DNA of 53,998 nt from positions 1 to 53,998 of the forward strand of contig VBOZ01000013.1 of NCBI GenBank assembly GCA_005893305.1. Reading direction: 5' to 3'. The notes below the pieces were generated by a model, which saw nothing but the letters and a program-made list of their open reading frames with translations, was not told the origin of the DNA and searched no databases. The first letter of the stretch is position 1. The number at the start of each line of letters is the position of its first letter. Position numbers and translations under genes: made by a program. Source of the stretch: Candidatus Eisenbacteria bacterium (lineage in GTDB: Bacteria; Eisenbacteria; RBG-16-71-46; SZUA-252). Positions 25,902 through 35,005 of the stretch are shown here, piece after piece.

Positions 25902-27953
25902 TTAGAGCCAGAAATCCGTGCGCACGAAGTGGGACCAGGCGCGGCCCATGCGCTGGTAGAGGTTCCATCGGCCGACCTCGATGCGCGCGATTCCGCTTTC
26001 ACCGAATCGCACGCCCTCGGGCTCGCGGTCCAACCGGCCCCAGACCTTGAATCGTGCCTTGGTGCCTGGGGACTCCGGCGGCAGCGAGAACACGCGCTCC
26101 ACGCGCCCCGAGAGGCTCCGGCCGGGCTCGCTCCGGAGACGGAGCGTGAAGCGCTGCCCCGGCTCGATCTCACCGAGATCGAACTCTCGCAGATCGCATT
26201 CGACCTCGGACCCAGCGTCGCGCGCCAGCACGAGGAGCGTGTCCCCGGCTTCGAGGCGGGCGCCGAGGAGATCGGTCGGTCGCGGCGTGACCACGACGCC
26301 GCCTTCCCGGGCCGCCAGCGCGAGCCGCTCGCGGCTGGTCCGGAGGCCGGCTTCGTCGGCGATGGCGGCGCCCCGCTCCAGGGACGCGTCCTGATAGAGC
26401 GCCGGATTGGAACCCTCGATCGATCGGGCGAGATCGATCGAGCTCTTGTCCGAGCGCGACCTCGCCCCCTGCCATGCCGCGCGAAGGCTGTCGTTCTCGA
26501 GGATCGCCACGACGCGCCCCGGAAAGACGCGATCGCCTTCCCGGACCAGGACCGCGGCGACTCGCCCGGGCTCCTCGGCGCGGACCACCTCGCGTTCCGC
26601 CGCGACGTAGCGGGCGTGGGCGGCCACGTAGCCGGGCAGCCGGACGAATTGGGCCGCGACGCCGAGAACGAGAACGGCCACGGCCCAGGTCAGCGTCTTC
26701 CGGGTCGGGTTCCGCACGGCCTTTGCCGCCTGCGCCAGAGCGTCCCCGGCCGGCTTCCGCACGAACATCCCCAGCATGCAGGCGAAGACGATGAAGCCGG
26801 TCTCCGACCAGGCGCTGACCAACGCGCCTTTGAGCCATTGGAAGAAGCAGAAGATAATGAGGTAGGAATGAACCAGCGTCGCGAGGCCATACGTGAAGTA
26901 CGCGCGCCGCCGGCGTATCCCGAGAACCTGCTCCCCCGGATTCGCCCGCCGAAACGGCCGCCGAATCAGATCCCGCACGTATCGCATCGACTTTTCCCGG
27001 AGCTCGGCGATCTGGAGGATGTCGCTCAGCACAAAATAGCCGTCGTACTTGAGAAGCGGATTCAGGTTCCAGAAGACGCCGAAAAGGAGCCCCATCATCA
27101 TGACGCGATAGGAGAGGTCGTTGATCCCCAGCCCCGGCGGCGTGATTTGCCAGAGCAGGGCCGCGGCGACCGTGATGAACGACTCGAAGTAGATCCCCCC
27201 CATCGCCACCCAGATGCGATGCCATCGGTTTTCAAAGAGCATCGAATGCGACACGTCGCAGAAGAAGCAGGGGCCGAAGTACAGAACCATGAACCCCAGT
27301 CGATGGACTTCACCCCCGAAGTGCTTGCAGGCATAGGCGTGGCCGAACTCGTGCACAGCGCCCACGACCGTGAGGATCACGACGATGAACAGGATCCCCT
27401 GGGCGGCGCTGCCCCCTCCGGTGAATCCGAGGAGGTAGTTCGGGTCGAAGCTCACCCGGTCCCGGTTCACGATGACGAGCCACAGGCACCAGAGGAGCCC
27501 CAATGTGACCGCGTAGACCGGTACGGGACGGAAGAGCCAGCGCACACTGTGAATCGTGCGGTTGAGGAACGCGTCCGGATCCCAGATCCCGAACTCCCAG
27601 CGGAGCATGTTCCGGAAGATTTGGGCGACGCGAGGGCGACGCGCCCGGGCCCGCTCGATCAGGAGGAGATTTTTGCTGTAGGGATCCTCGAGAAGGCCGA
27701 TCGCGTTCAGGTCCTGGACCGCTTCCTCGACGACGGGGAGCGAGAAGTCGTTGTACGGCATCGCCTCCTGGCAAAGGCGCGCGACGTCGGCGAGCGTGCG
27801 GTCCCGATCGAGGTGGATCGCGACGAGATAGGTGTACGGGTCGATTCGAAAATACTTGTCCCGCTCGGAATCGCAGACCGTGTAGGCGACGTCATCGCCC
27901 TCGGCTACCTTCCGGATGACGAGCCCATCCCGAAGCTTGGGGTTGCGGTTCAC
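25902..27953 (-). CDS. PqqD-like / M50 site-2 protease / HlyD adaptor fusion, second copy
   Basis: 683 residues. GTG at 27953 overlaps the adaptor stop upstream as GTGA; a longer upstream frame is a shadow. Residues 8-88 form a PqqD-like winged helix (VAYTVCDSERDKYFRIDPYTYLVAIHLDRDRTLADVARL). Residues 140-400 form the M50 protease with HEFGH (201-205) and NLNPLLKYDGYFVLSD (296-311). A membrane helix (about 420-438) leads into a HlyD-type adaptor (about 440-665), less complete than in the first copy: there is a lipoyl half-motif GRVAAVLVREGDRVFPGRVVAIL and a barrel segment, but a shorter hairpin. It lacks the repeat linker of the first copy. The two proteases share only the layout and motifs, so they are old paralogues and may process different substrates. 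Confidence 0.88.
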   Translation of the reverse strand: MNRNPKLRDGLVIRKVAEGDDVAYTVCDSERDKYFRIDPYTYLVAIHLDRDRTLADVARLCQEAMPYNDFSLPVVEEAVQDLNAIGLLEDPYSKNLLLIERARARRPRVAQIFRNMLRWEFGIWDPDAFLNRTIHSVRWLFRPVPVYAVTLGLLWCLWLVIVNRDRVSFDPNYLLGFTGGGSAAQGILFIVVILTVVGAVHEFGHAYACKHFGGEVHRLGFMVLYFGPCFFCDVSHSMLFENRWHRIWVAMGGIYFESFITVAAALLWQITPPGLGINDLSYRVMMMGLLFGVFWNLNPLLKYDGYFVLSDILQIAELREKSMRYVRDLIRRPFRRANPGEQVLGIRRRRAYFTYGLATLVHSYLIIFCFFQWLKGALVSAWSETGFIVFACMLGMFVRKPAGDALAQAAKAVRNPTRKTLTWAVAVLVLGVAAQFVRLPGYVAAHARYVAAEREVVRAEEPGRVAAVLVREGDRVFPGRVVAILENDSLRAAWQGARSRSDKSSIDLARSIEGSNPALYQDASLERGAAIADEAGLRTSRERLALAAREGGVVVTPRPTDLLGARLEAGDTLLVLARDAGSEVECDLREFDLGEIEPGQRFTLRLRSEPGRSLSGRVERVFSLPPESPGTKARFKVWGRLDREPEGVRFGESGIARIEVGRWNLYQRMGRAWSHFVRTDFWL

Positions 27954-29035
27954 CGTGAGTCGACGATCTCCACGACGGAGCCGTCGCGGAGCGGCCGGTC
28001 GGTGCCGACGACGACGTTGCCGTGGCCGCCCAGGCCCGATTCGATTTGGATCGCGTCTCCGTGCGAGGGCCCGAGCCGGACCACGCAACGGTGGACGCGA
28101 TCGGAGTCGCAGCGCCACACCCACGTGGAGCCGCCTTCCGCCTCCACGATCGTCGTGCCCGGGACGGTGCAACTCTCGTCTCCGGGTTGCACCGGCAGAA
28201 CGAATCGGGCCTCCGCGCCGGCCTCGGGGCTGGCCGACCGGCTGCGAAACGTGGCGACCACCTTGAAGGTTCCGCTCGCCGGATCGGTGAGCGGATCCAC
28301 CCGGCTCACCGTCGCCTCGATCGGCGCCCCGCCTCGCGCCGGCTCCAGGCGAACGCGTGTCCCTGGCCGCACCGCTCCGCGGAATGCCGACGGCAGATAG
28401 GCCGAGGCGCGAAGACGATATGGATCGGTCACGCGGAGGAGCGGCTGTCCCACGACCACGCGGTGGAGCGGCTGGACGCGGATCATCCATGCGAGCCCCG
28501 CGATCGGGGCGCGCACCGCGCAACGGGAGAGGGCGACCTGGGAGAGGCCGAGCGCCGCCTCGGCGCGGTCGAGCTGGAGCCTGGCCTGCTCGACCTCGCG
28601 CGCGGCCACGTGGCCCTGTTGGTCCAGCGCCTGCGCCCGGTTGAGCTGCGAGAGCGCCCAGGCTCTCTCCGCCTCGTCGCGCTGAAGGGCGAGACGCTCG
28701 TCCCTGTCGTCGATAATGAGAAGCGTGTCTCCCTCCTCGACGCGCTGTCCCTCCACGACGCGGATCTCGAAGATGTCGCCGTCGGTCTCCGCGACCAGCT
28801 CCGCCTCCCGCTCGGCCTCCAGGTAGGTGGCGAACGAGGTTCCACCCTCGGAGGTCGGAAGCGCGGCGGCAACGCGGACCCGCGGCACGGAGCTCTGACG
28901 GGTGGCCGCGTCGGTCCGCGACGCCGGTTCGGGCGAGGGACCGGAACAGCCGGCCCCGAGCAAGCCGACCGTGAGCGGCAGGATCATCAGCGGGGCGAAG
29001 CGGCGGAAGGCATCCCCAAGCCGCCGGGCGATCAT
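27950..29035 (-). CDS. membrane-fusion lipoprotein, HlyD/RND adaptor type
   Basis: 361 residues from ATG 29035, overlapping the kinase stop (ATGA). A lipoprotein signal ends LLGAGC-SG with Cys30 as the lipid-modified residue. The body is a periplasmic adaptor: barrel-sandwich ELVAETDGDIFEIRVVEGQRVEEGDTLLIIDD, an alpha-hairpin (about 130-185), APIAGLAWMIRVQPLHRVVVGQPLLRV, and a membrane-proximal domain. This is the type that joins RND pumps or MacB/ABC exporters to TolC channels. No pump gene is seen next to it. Confidence 0.88.
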   Translation of the reverse strand: MIARRLGDAFRRFAPLMILPLTVGLLGAGCSGPSPEPASRTDAATRQSSVPRVRVAAALPTSEGGTSFATYLEAEREAELVAETDGDIFEIRVVEGQRVEEGDTLLIIDDRDERLALQRDEAERAWALSQLNRAQALDQQGHVAAREVEQARLQLDRAEAALGLSQVALSRCAVRAPIAGLAWMIRVQPLHRVVVGQPLLRVTDPYRLRASAYLPSAFRGAVRPGTRVRLEPARGGAPIEATVSRVDPLTDPASGTFKVVATFRSRSASPEAGAEARFVLPVQPGDESCTVPGTTIVEAEGGSTWVWRCDSDRVHRCVVRLGPSHGDAIQIESGLGGHGNVVVGTDRPLRDGSVVEIVDSR

Positions 29036-32000
29036 GTCGCCGCCTGCATGGGGGCCGCGTCGCGCGCCCGGCTCGGGTCCACTTCGCACGATCCCACGCC
29101 CAGGGGGATCAGGTACGCAAGCGCCTCCTCCCGACGTCCCAGGCGCATCAGGGTATCGAGCAGGTTCCCGATCGCGCCCTTCCATTCCGGATGGTGAACG
29201 AAGGATCGGCGATCCTCCTCACTCAACGTCTCGATGATCTCCTTCATCTGATCGGCCGCGCGGATGAACTCGGTCGCGGCCCCACCCACGTCGCCGCTGT
29301 CCCAGAGGATCTCGCCGAGGAGTCCGTGGATGCGCGCGGCCAGCGGCGTGAATCCCCCATCCTCCGCGCGCGGCGATATCTCTCGGAGCGCGTGCGCTGC
29401 GTCCAGCGGATCCCCCTCCCGCCATGTCGCCCGCGCCTCGTCGTAGGCCGCGAGCAGCTCGAAGCGGAGCATGCGCGACCACCGGGCGACGTCGCGGGCC
29501 TGGTGGGCAAGCTGCCTCGCTGGACCGTACTCCTCGGCGGCGAACGACACCTCCGCGCTGGCGAGAAGAGAGCGGACGAGATTCTCGGCGTTCCCGGTCG
29601 GCTCCGCGAGGCCGATGGCGCGGTCCGCGGCCGCTCGGGCAGCAGCGAGGTCCCCCCGCTCGGCCATGAGAAGAGCCCACAGGGCCTGGATCACGGACTT
29701 CTCGGCGCCCGCATCGAGCGCCTCCGCGATATCCCACGCTAACGTCAAATTCTCCTCGGACCGGGCGAGCTGGTCGAGACTCAGGTAGAGCTCGGCGAGG
29801 TTGATGTGCACGACAAGGACGTGGTCCTTCGAAGCCATCGAGGCCGAGACCTCGAGCGCGTCCTGATAGTGGCGGTAGGCGCTTGCGTAATGTCCCCGCT
29901 CGAAGTGGAGAAGTCCCAGATTATTCAGACAACGGCATAGATCTTCATTGTTTCCGAGCTCTCGGCATAGGGAGAGCGAAGCCTCCCAGTGGCGCTGAGC
30001 TCCGCCGTGGTCGCCGCGGGCATAATGGAGGTTCCCCAGGTGGCGAAGCGTGACGGCCTCCCCCCGGCGGTCGCCCGTCTTTCGGAAGAGCCCCAACGCC
30101 TCGTCCAGGTGTGGCTCCGCGTCCGACAGCTCCCCGAGCCGGTAGTGCGTGATTCCGATGTTCTTGTGGGTTTGCGCGAGCTCCGCGGGATCCCTGGCCT
30201 CCTCGCGGATCGAGAGGGCCGCGCGGTGGCACGCTAGCGAGTCTTCCAGCTCCCCATGCTGATAGTGAATGCCCGCGAGGTTGTTGAGCGCGGAGGCCTT
30301 GAGACGCGGATTGCCGGTTCGCTCGGCGAGCCGAATCGCCTCGTCGATGTACCGCTTGGATCGGTCCAGGTCCCCGCGGAAAAAGTGGAGCTTTCCCAGC
30401 TCCCGACACGTGAGGGCGAGCGCTGCCGGGTCCTCCTGGCCGCGCACGCCCGTCTCGATCGACTCGTACTCCGCGATCGCGCGATCGTACGACTTCCGGG
30501 ACTCCATCGATCGGCCGAGAAGGTACTGGACGCGCCCGACCACTTTGGCTAGCTCGGCCTCGCGCCGGGGCTTCCCTCCGGCGCGGTCGAGCTGCAGAGC
30601 CATTTCGTAGCTTGCGAGCGCATCGTTGTAATGCCCGCTCGCGTACTCCTCGTTTCCCCGGCGCTCGCGGATATCGGCGAGGAATCGAACCTGCTCGGCC
30701 GGCGGTTGCGCCGCATAGAGCTCGTGCAGAATGCGCTCGGCCTGCTCCAGGTAGTGGATCGCATCGGTGTGGGCGAAAAGCCGGGACGCCGCGCCGGCCG
30801 CCCTCGTCAAATAAGGGATCGCCTCGTCGCGAAGGCCGGCCGCGAGGAGGTTGTGGGCGATGATCCCGGCGTACTCCTCCGTGTCGCCGAAGCTCTCCTT
30901 CAGGAAATGCCCCACGACGGTGTGGTATTCGATTCGAAGCTCGGGCGGGATGCTCGCGTAGAGGATCTCGCGAATCTTGGAATGGTCGAAGTGATACTGC
31001 GGCCCCGCCGCATGGATGAGGTGATGCACCTGCTCCAGGAACTGGAGCGCCTTGAGGAGCGCCATTCGCTCGATGCGAAGGCCGCGCAAGATGGTGCCCG
31101 AGTGGAAGACGTCGCCCTCCACCGCCCCCAGCTCGAGGATCTCGCGCTCCCGCGGACCAAGCCTTCCCAGCCGGCGCATCACGACGTCGAAGACCTTCTC
31201 GGGAATCGAGATCTTATCGACCGTCGTGTGGAGCACCCACCGCGACTCCCGCTCCTCGAGGACCCGCTCGCTCGTGAGAAGCTTCAAGATCTCGACCAGG
31301 AAGAAGGGATTCCCCTCCGTCTCCCGGTACAGAAGCGAGGGAAAATCGTCGCCCCACGTGTGTACCGGGTAGAGGCGGTCGAGAATCTCCCTCACGTCGT
31401 CCCGCCGAAGCCGCGGGAGCTCGATCCGCTCGAACCGCTCCTCGCGGCTCAGGAGCTGGAGCAGCCCCGGGAGTGGGTGCGCCTTCTCGCCGGGCTCCGT
31501 CACGATCTCTTCCGGTCGGTAGGTCCCGACGAGAAGGAGGCGGCGGCGCGGCACCCGCCGCGCGAGAAAATGAAACAGCCGAAGCGAGGCTTCGTCGGCC
31601 CACTGGAGGTCTTCGATGACGAGGACCAGCGGCCGCTCGTCGGCGATGAAGGCGACCAACTGATCGAGCACCTCCCATAGTTCCTCCTCGCTGGTCGGAC
31701 CGTTCGACGCGAACGCGAAGCGGAGAAACCGATTCAGGACCGGCAGCGATCCCCCGAGCCGGGGCGTGCGGTCGAAGAGAAACGTCTGGAGCGCGGCCGC
31801 CGATGTGACCCCGCGCAGCGCGAAATAATGGCGAAACGCCTCGGCGAACGGGAAGTAAGAGCTCGTGGTCCCGCCGAAGAGACAGGCCGAGACGATGACG
31901 CGCGCCCCTTCCCGGCGGCAGATGTGCTGAATCTCCTCGAGAAGACGCGTCTTTCCGACCCCCGCCTCGCCGGCCACGCAGACGGCCGCGCCTTCGCCCG

Positions 32001-32967
32001 ATCGAGCCTCGCGCAGACACGCGCGGATCCGGTCCAACATGGGGCCGCGGCCGACCAGCGGAGCGAGAAATCGCTCGCGCCGCACGTCGTAGACGTCCTG
32101 GTTCGCGATCAGATCGACTTCCTCGTGAATCCCGGCGCGGCGCCGGCGGTCGTGCTCGCGGAACCGGGTGAGGTCGTCCGCCATTTCCTCGGCGCTTTGA
32201 TAGCGGGAGGAGACGCTCTTCATCATCGCCTTGAAGACGATGTGCTCCAGCTCCGCGGGCACCTCGGGCGCAAGCTCCCGGATGGTGATGGGATCCTCGT
32301 GGAGGATCGCGTGGGCCACCGCGACTTCCTGGTCGCCGCTGAAGGGGAGCCGGGCGGTCAAGAGCTCGTACATCATGATGCCGAGCGAGTAGAGGTCCGT
32401 CCGGCCGTCGAGGTCCTCGCCGACGACCTGCTGCGGGGACATGTAGGCGACGGTCCCGAGGATCGAGCCCTCCCGCGTGATCGTGCTTCCTCCCACGATC
32501 TTCGCGAGGCCGAAATCGAGCACCTTGATCCGGCCGTCGGGCGTGCGCCGGACGTTCTGCGACTTCATGTCGCGATGGACAATTCCCTTTCCGTGCGCCT
32601 CGCGGAGAGCGGCGAGGATCTCGACCGCGACACCGAGGACCTCGACCCATTGGAGCGGCCCGTCGGTGAGGAGCTCCCGCAGCGAGACGCCGGGGACATA
32701 CTCCATCGCAAGGAAGAGGTCCTCCCCCTCGGTCCCGACCTCGTAGAGCACGGCGGCGTTGGGGTGACCCAATGTGGCGGCGGCGCGCCCCTCGTTCAGA
32801 AAGCGCTTGCGCGCTTCGGGGTCGCGGGCCAGCTCGGGGTTGAGGAACTTGAGGGCGACGCGGCGGCGGAGGACCAGATCCTCGGCGAGATAGACGACGC
32901 CCATCCCGCCCTGTCCGAGCGTGGACTCGATCTGATAGTGCGAGATCCGGGAGGGGTCCGTGGACAT
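29032..32967 (-). CDS. Ser/Thr protein kinase with AAA ATPase and TPR repeats
   Basis: 1311 residues. The Hanks-type kinase (about 10-270) has the glycine loop LGQGGMG, VALK (Lys40), HRDMKSQN (131-138) and DFG (151-153), so it looks active. An AAA_16-type ATPase follows with Walker A GEAGVGKT (333-340) and a Walker B-like VLVIEDLQWAD. Then comes a long helical region, and about 12 TPR-like units fill residues 770-1265 (for example ALSLCRELGNNEDLCRCLNNLGLLHFERGHYASA). There is no membrane helix. This architecture is common in regulators of myxobacteria and relatives. It is the first gene of the peptide/export locus, and its stop overlaps the adaptor gene, so it probably controls that locus. 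Confidence 0.93.
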   Translation of the reverse strand: MSTDPSRISHYQIESTLGQGGMGVVYLAEDLVLRRRVALKFLNPELARDPEARKRFLNEGRAAATLGHPNAAVLYEVGTEGEDLFLAMEYVPGVSLRELLTDGPLQWVEVLGVAVEILAALREAHGKGIVHRDMKSQNVRRTPDGRIKVLDFGLAKIVGGSTITREGSILGTVAYMSPQQVVGEDLDGRTDLYSLGIMMYELLTARLPFSGDQEVAVAHAILHEDPITIRELAPEVPAELEHIVFKAMMKSVSSRYQSAEEMADDLTRFREHDRRRRAGIHEEVDLIANQDVYDVRRERFLAPLVGRGPMLDRIRACLREARSGEGAAVCVAGEAGVGKTRLLEEIQHICRREGARVIVSACLFGGTTSSYFPFAEAFRHYFALRGVTSAAALQTFLFDRTPRLGGSLPVLNRFLRFAFASNGPTSEEELWEVLDQLVAFIADERPLVLVIEDLQWADEASLRLFHFLARRVPRRRLLLVGTYRPEEIVTEPGEKAHPLPGLLQLLSREERFERIELPRLRRDDVREILDRLYPVHTWGDDFPSLLYRETEGNPFFLVEILKLLTSERVLEERESRWVLHTTVDKISIPEKVFDVVMRRLGRLGPREREILELGAVEGDVFHSGTILRGLRIERMALLKALQFLEQVHHLIHAAGPQYHFDHSKIREILYASIPPELRIEYHTVVGHFLKESFGDTEEYAGIIAHNLLAAGLRDEAIPYLTRAAGAASRLFAHTDAIHYLEQAERILHELYAAQPPAEQVRFLADIRERRGNEEYASGHYNDALASYEMALQLDRAGGKPRREAELAKVVGRVQYLLGRSMESRKSYDRAIAEYESIETGVRGQEDPAALALTCRELGKLHFFRGDLDRSKRYIDEAIRLAERTGNPRLKASALNNLAGIHYQHGELEDSLACHRAALSIREEARDPAELAQTHKNIGITHYRLGELSDAEPHLDEALGLFRKTGDRRGEAVTLRHLGNLHYARGDHGGAQRHWEASLSLCRELGNNEDLCRCLNNLGLLHFERGHYASAYRHYQDALEVSASMASKDHVLVVHINLAELYLSLDQLARSEENLTLAWDIAEALDAGAEKSVIQALWALLMAERGDLAAARAAADRAIGLAEPTGNAENLVRSLLASAEVSFAAEEYGPARQLAHQARDVARWSRMLRFELLAAYDEARATWREGDPLDAAHALREISPRAEDGGFTPLAARIHGLLGEILWDSGDVGGAATEFIRAADQMKEIIETLSEEDRRSFVHHPEWKGAIGNLLDTLMRLGRREEALAYLIPLGVGSCEVDPSRARDAAPMQAAT

Positions 32968-33066
32968 CTGGCTTCAACCTCGGAGGGTGAAGATACCCGC
33001 GAAGCGAACACGACCTCAGTCCGCGACTATACGCCTTTCGCGCGGCGACTCCCAGGCGCATTCCTA

Positions 33067-33095
33067 TTGAATTGCCCCTACTCTTGTGCTATTTT
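33067..33095 (+). promoter_or_regulatory. sigma-70-type promoter for the PD40 gene
   Basis: TTGAAT (33067-33072), 17 nt, TATTTT (33090-33095), 28 nt before the ATG at 33124. It lies in the 156-nt divergent gap shared with the kinase gene. Confidence 0.55.
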
Positions 33096-33123
33096 AGCGG
33101 CTCTCTTTTTGGGGGAGCTCGCC

Positions 33124-34956
33124 ATGCGTTCTGCGCTCGCTTTCGCCACCCTCGGCATCATCGCAGCAACCGCACTTAGTCCCTGTGACGCGCACGCCGG
33201 TTTCCGTGCCGCGTTCGATCCGCTCACGGTCGACAGCAAGATCTGGAATCGCTACGAATCTCCCGCGCTGCGCCCGCTCCCCGAGGCGGGGGGCATCGAG
33301 CGCTATTTCGCCTTCACGACCCGGAGCCAAGTCGTGGGCCGCGAGGCATGCCGGCAGATCTGGCTCCACCGGAATGTCTTTAGGGCCGGGAGCACGCTCG
33401 GAGATGTCGCGTTAGCCCGGCAACCTCTCCTCATCGACCCCACGGCTCACATTTCCTACCTGGACCCGGCGTGGAGCCCGGACGGCCGCTTCCTCGCCTA
33501 CGTGCAGACGGATGCGATCGGATCGAGCATGGCGATCTATGTCCAGGAGTTCACGCTTTCGGACGACATCTACGAGGCCGTGACCCCGATTGGGAATCCC
33601 ATTCTCGTGGTGCCCGACATCCCGAACGCGACGTCGCGTCACCCCGACTGGAGCCCCGACGGTCGATCGCTTACGTTCGACTCGACGATGTCGGGCATGA
33701 GCTACGACATCTACACCGTGACCGTCTTCCCCTCGGTCGGATCGCCGGTCCGCCGGACATTCGACGACACGACCACGGAACAGAATCCCGCGTGGAGCCC
33801 CGATGGGAACCGGATCGCCTACCAGACCGAGATTTTCGGTCCCGCCGTGATCGCGATCCTCGATCTGACGACGCCCTCGCCGCATCGTTGGACCTTGGCG
33901 GAGCGCGTTCCCACGCCCATTTACCACGCCGGTCCGTCCTGGTCGGGCGACGGCCTCTCGATCTACTACCACGCGCCCAAGAGTGAAGATGTGCAGCAGG
34001 TTTCCGACATCTGGAAGCTCGACCTTTTCAGCCAGGCCAAGTGCGACATATCGATCGACCTGGCATCCGACTCGGAGGTGGACGTCTCTCATTACCTGCA
34101 CTCCTCCCCGGACGGGATCGCCTTCAACTATTTCCTGTTCGCGTCGATGGCCGGGTCGTCCTCATTCCTGGGGCCGAATATCTGGCGCGGTGAGTTCATC
34201 TATAACTGTTTCCCGCCGCTGTCGATGGGCGTGAAGGTGAAGCCGAACCCTCTGAAGATCGGAGGGTCCGGGACCACGGTCGTTACGACGACCCTCACGT
34301 TCCCGCCCGAGACGATCGCCGCGGGGTACCAGTGCTCCTCAACCGACGGTCCCCTCGAAGGCGTGAGGATGCGGGCCACGATCCTCGCAAGCCCGACGCT
34401 CACGATCCTCCCCGCCCCGGTTTCCGGCGGATCGATTCTTCCGCTCACCGATGCCGGAGGCATCGTCCCGTTGTTTGTCGACAAGGTCCAGGGAGGATCC
34501 CCCCAGATCGATGTGTCGTGGAGTCGGGCTGAGGTCGAATCGGTCCTCACGATAAAGGGCCTCTTTGGGGATAACATTCCGGTCCGGATCGACGCCTACT
34601 CCAACCTTGTCGGCCGTACCTTCCGCGGCATCGCGTACATCCGGGTCACCCCGCCCGCGACCACCGCGCCGGCCGCGGCTGTCATGCTCCAGCAGAACTC
34701 GCCGAATCCGTTCAATCCTTCCACGATGATCCGGTTCGTCACCCGGGTGGACGGAAACGTCGCCGTGCGGATCTTCAACGTGCGCGGCGAGCTGGTTCGC
34801 GCGTTCGCGGAGCAGCGGCTTGCCCCGGGGAGCCACGCGATAGGCTGGGACGGCCGGAACGACCGCGGCCAGGATGTTTCGTCCGGCATTTACTACGCGG
34901 AGGCTTCCATCCCTTCGGGGTGGCGCGATCGAATCAGGATGACGTTGCTGCGATAG
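33124..34956 (+). CDS. secreted PD40/WD40-like beta-propeller with C-terminal FlgD-like sorting module
   Basis: 610 residues with a Sec signal peptide (about 1-25, ending AHA). At least three PD40-type blades appear: LDPAWSPDGRFLAYVQ, HPDWSPDGRSLTFDS and NPAWSPDGNRIAYQ, the TolB-like propeller repeat. The C-terminal 85 residues begin LQQNSPNPFNPSTMIRF and end YYAEASIPSGWRDRIRMTLLR, matching the FlgD-like/type IX-like C-terminal domain of FCB bacteria, which targets proteins outside the outer membrane in some of them. Start ATG 33124 (ribosome site GGGGGAG); a frame running further upstream into the kinase antisense strand is not used. Function unknown. Confidence 0.85.
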   Translation: MRSALAFATLGIIAATALSPCDAHAGFRAAFDPLTVDSKIWNRYESPALRPLPEAGGIERYFAFTTRSQVVGREACRQIWLHRNVFRAGSTLGDVALARQPLLIDPTAHISYLDPAWSPDGRFLAYVQTDAIGSSMAIYVQEFTLSDDIYEAVTPIGNPILVVPDIPNATSRHPDWSPDGRSLTFDSTMSGMSYDIYTVTVFPSVGSPVRRTFDDTTTEQNPAWSPDGNRIAYQTEIFGPAVIAILDLTTPSPHRWTLAERVPTPIYHAGPSWSGDGLSIYYHAPKSEDVQQVSDIWKLDLFSQAKCDISIDLASDSEVDVSHYLHSSPDGIAFNYFLFASMAGSSSFLGPNIWRGEFIYNCFPPLSMGVKVKPNPLKIGGSGTTVVTTTLTFPPETIAAGYQCSSTDGPLEGVRMRATILASPTLTILPAPVSGGSILPLTDAGGIVPLFVDKVQGGSPQIDVSWSRAEVESVLTIKGLFGDNIPVRIDAYSNLVGRTFRGIAYIRVTPPATTAPAAAVMLQQNSPNPFNPSTMIRFVTRVDGNVAVRIFNVRGELVRAFAEQRLAPGSHAIGWDGRNDRGQDVSSGIYYAEASIPSGWRDRIRMTLLR

Positions 34957-34970
34957 TCGGGGATCTCCGC

Positions 34971-34993
34971 CCGCCGCCGGACGCCGGCGGCGG
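34971..34993. terminator. possible bidirectional terminator hairpin
   Basis: A perfect 10-bp inverted repeat CCGCCGCCGG-ACG-CCGGCGGCGG lies in the short gap between two convergent genes. It lacks a clear T run on either side, so a terminator role is probable but not certain. Confidence 0.45.
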
Positions 34994-35005
34994 CATCCGC
35001 TTCGC

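Noticed and set aside
31828-33123. plus-strand extension of the PD40 gene into the kinase region
   Set aside because: The signal peptide and ribosome site at 33124 mark the true start. The upstream part is antisense to the kinase.
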